Below, one piece after another: positions 63,124-64,000 of a stretch of DNA of 64,000 bases. The DNA is from G963667975 sp963677395. Lineage in GTDB: Bacteria; Bacteroidota; Bacteroidia; Bacteroidales; G963667975. Location of the stretch: contig OY781965.2 in NCBI GenBank assembly GCA_963677395.2, forward strand, positions 1,426,001 through 1,490,000. Reading direction: 5' to 3'. The stretch's first letter is position 1. The number at the start of each line of letters is the position of its first letter. A program made the position numbers and the translations under genes. The notes beneath the pieces were generated by a model. It ran no database searches. It had not been told where the DNA came from and was given only the letters and a program-made list of their open reading frames with translations.

Positions 63124-64000
63124 TTATACAAACAAATTTACATTCGCTTCTTCAGCTCTTTCGAGATATGATGCAACACCTCCAATTGAAACATGATCCA
63201 ATAATTCTTCTTTCGAAATACCCATAACCTCCATCGACATATTGCAGGCAATCATTTCGATACCATTTTCTTTTGCTTGAAGCATCAGGTTTTCTAACGA
63301 ATCAATATTTTTCTTGAGCATAATTGATCGCATCATTTTACTTCCCATTCCAAGCATATTCATTTTAGAGAGAGTAAGTTTGGTAGAGTTGGAGGGGAGC
63401 ATGAAGTCAAATAGTTTTGCAATCAAGTTTCTGTTTACATGTGGTTTGATTTGCTTTTTAATGATATTTAAGCCCCAAAAAGTAAAAAACATTGTTACTT
63501 TTTTACCCATCGCAGAGGCTCCGTTTGCAATTACAAAACTTGCCAATGCTTTGTCAAGATCATCTGAAAAAACAATTAATGTTTTCCCATTGGCTGGTAT
63601 AACTTGTTTTGTATTTTGTTGTGTGATTTCTTTTTGAACTGTTGCAATTACTTTGCCTCCAAGTAATTGAATTTCTATAAGTTTGTTTCCTGTGACCTTG
63701 CACCAAGCTTGTACATCTTTGCCAAAAGCAGGATCTGTGGCCGAAACTCTGATAATTTGTTTGGGAGTTGCCTCTTCAAATGCCGATTTCAGTTTCATAA
63801 TAGGCCCAGGACACTGTAGTCCGCAGGCATCCAGTTCAGTTACTGTTTTGGGCTGAGTATCTTTTATCGGTTGATGACCTTGATAAATATGATCTTCGAT
63901 ACCTATGTAATTATTCTCATAAATATCTTCGTTACTCTGTTTCTGAACGGCAAATTCATAAGTTTTATATCCTCCCGAAAGATTGTAAACATCTTCAAAC
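63124..64000 (-). CDS. Rhodanese-TusA-DsrE end of a CoA-disulfide-reductase-like flavoprotein, N-terminus off window
   Basis: The frame is open from the right edge to the stop at 63124 (292 codons visible). It begins inside a rhodanese C-terminal segment (VYNLSGGYKTYEFAV). Next comes a TusA-like domain with the sulfur-carrier motif LDACGLQCPGPIMKLKSA. The rest is a DsrE/DsrF-like domain (KTLIVFSDDLDKALASFVIANGASAMGKKVTMFFTF ... MIACNMSMEVMGIS). This order is typical of long FAD-dependent CoA-disulfide-reductase-like proteins in Bacteroidota, whose reductase part would lie beyond 64000. The ATG at 63798 is internal: starting there would cut off the CPGP motif. The protein handles persulfide or low-molecular-weight thiol sulfur in the cytoplasm. 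Confidence 0.9.
   Translation of the reverse strand, partial: FEDVYNLSGGYKTYEFAVQKQSNEDIYENNYIGIEDHIYQGHQPIKDTQPKTVTELDACGLQCPGPIMKLKSAFEEATPKQIIRVSATDPAFGKDVQAWCKVTGNKLIEIQLLGGKVIATVQKEITQQNTKQVIPANGKTLIVFSDDLDKALASFVIANGASAMGKKVTMFFTFWGLNIIKKQIKPHVNRNLIAKLFDFMLPSNSTKLTLSKMNMLGMGSKMMRSIMLKKNIDSLENLMLQAKENGIEMIACNMSMEVMGISKEELLDHVSIGGVASYLERAEEANVNLFV

Noticed and set aside
63124..63798. Complete 224-residue protein starting at 63798
   Set aside because: The frame continues upstream to the window edge through the TusA CPGP motif and a rhodanese end, so this is an internal ATG of a longer protein.

Overview
The window is chromosomal DNA of a Bacteroidota (Bacteroidia-type) bacterium. The evidence is: several giant secreted proteins with type IX secretion (T9SS) tails, a TonB-less but outer-membrane-rich gene set, a CHU_C-type (gliding-motility-associated) C-terminal domain, an IPExxxVDY-motif protein, a DUF3332 lipoprotein, and repeated promoter-like TAnnTTTG (-7) boxes in front of genes. 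No rRNA, tRNA, CRISPR array or complete insertion sequence was seen.

Layout. 1-2.9 kb (minus): the first ~950 codons of a modular surface/secreted protein (DNRLRE, LamG, PKD/Ig-like, SprB repeats) that runs off the left edge. 3.4-12.9 kb (minus): a complete class I lanthipeptide cluster. In transcription order it has an 82-residue precursor with a double-glycine leader, a strong hairpin terminator, an S41-peptidase lipoprotein, a LanC cyclase, a LanB split into glutamylation and elimination proteins, an HlyD-type adaptor and a C39-peptidase ABC exporter. The core peptide is the most unusual object in the window. It carries three Thr-x4-Cys units of identical spacing, two near the N-terminus and one at the C-terminus, separated by a 21-residue stretch in which every second residue is proline. 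12.9-15.6 kb: non-coding DNA with a candidate small structured RNA, a ~120-nt near-palindrome, one carboxypeptidase-regulatory-like protein gene and a decaying strict 21-bp tandem repeat.

15.8-22.2 kb: a LutA-like CCG-domain protein, a large outer-membrane metallopeptidase/propeller/barrel protein, a single-cysteine thioredoxin-like protein, and an ammonium transporter with a TorF-type porin. 22.4-27 kb: an M6 metalloprotease with PKD-like repeats and a T9SS tail. 27.4-33.5 kb: a bacterial alpha-2-macroglobulin with a CxEQ thioester motif. 33.8-35.4 kb: an ECF sigma factor overlapping a membrane protein whose extracytoplasmic end is a CHU_C domain. 35.6-51.8 kb: two adjacent giant genes (about 2257 and 3137 residues) for secreted propeller plus PKD-like-repeat proteins with T9SS tails. 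51.9-64 kb: housekeeping and accessory genes, including thpR, an IPExxxVDY protein, DUF3332, a GNAT acetyltransferase preceded by a long folded element, a 1077-residue fused multi-cofactor dehydrogenase, a geranylgeranyl-reductase-like flavoprotein, small envelope proteins (one broken by an in-frame stop), and the end of a rhodanese-TusA-DsrE CoA-disulfide-reductase-like protein running off the right edge.

How it fits together. Much of the window builds or uses the cell envelope. Large T9SS cargo proteins share the same PKD-like module, an alpha-2-macroglobulin protects the envelope, and the lanthipeptide system makes and exports a modified peptide. The T9SS machinery itself, an outer-membrane TolC-like channel and a recognisable lanthipeptide immunity gene are not in the window.
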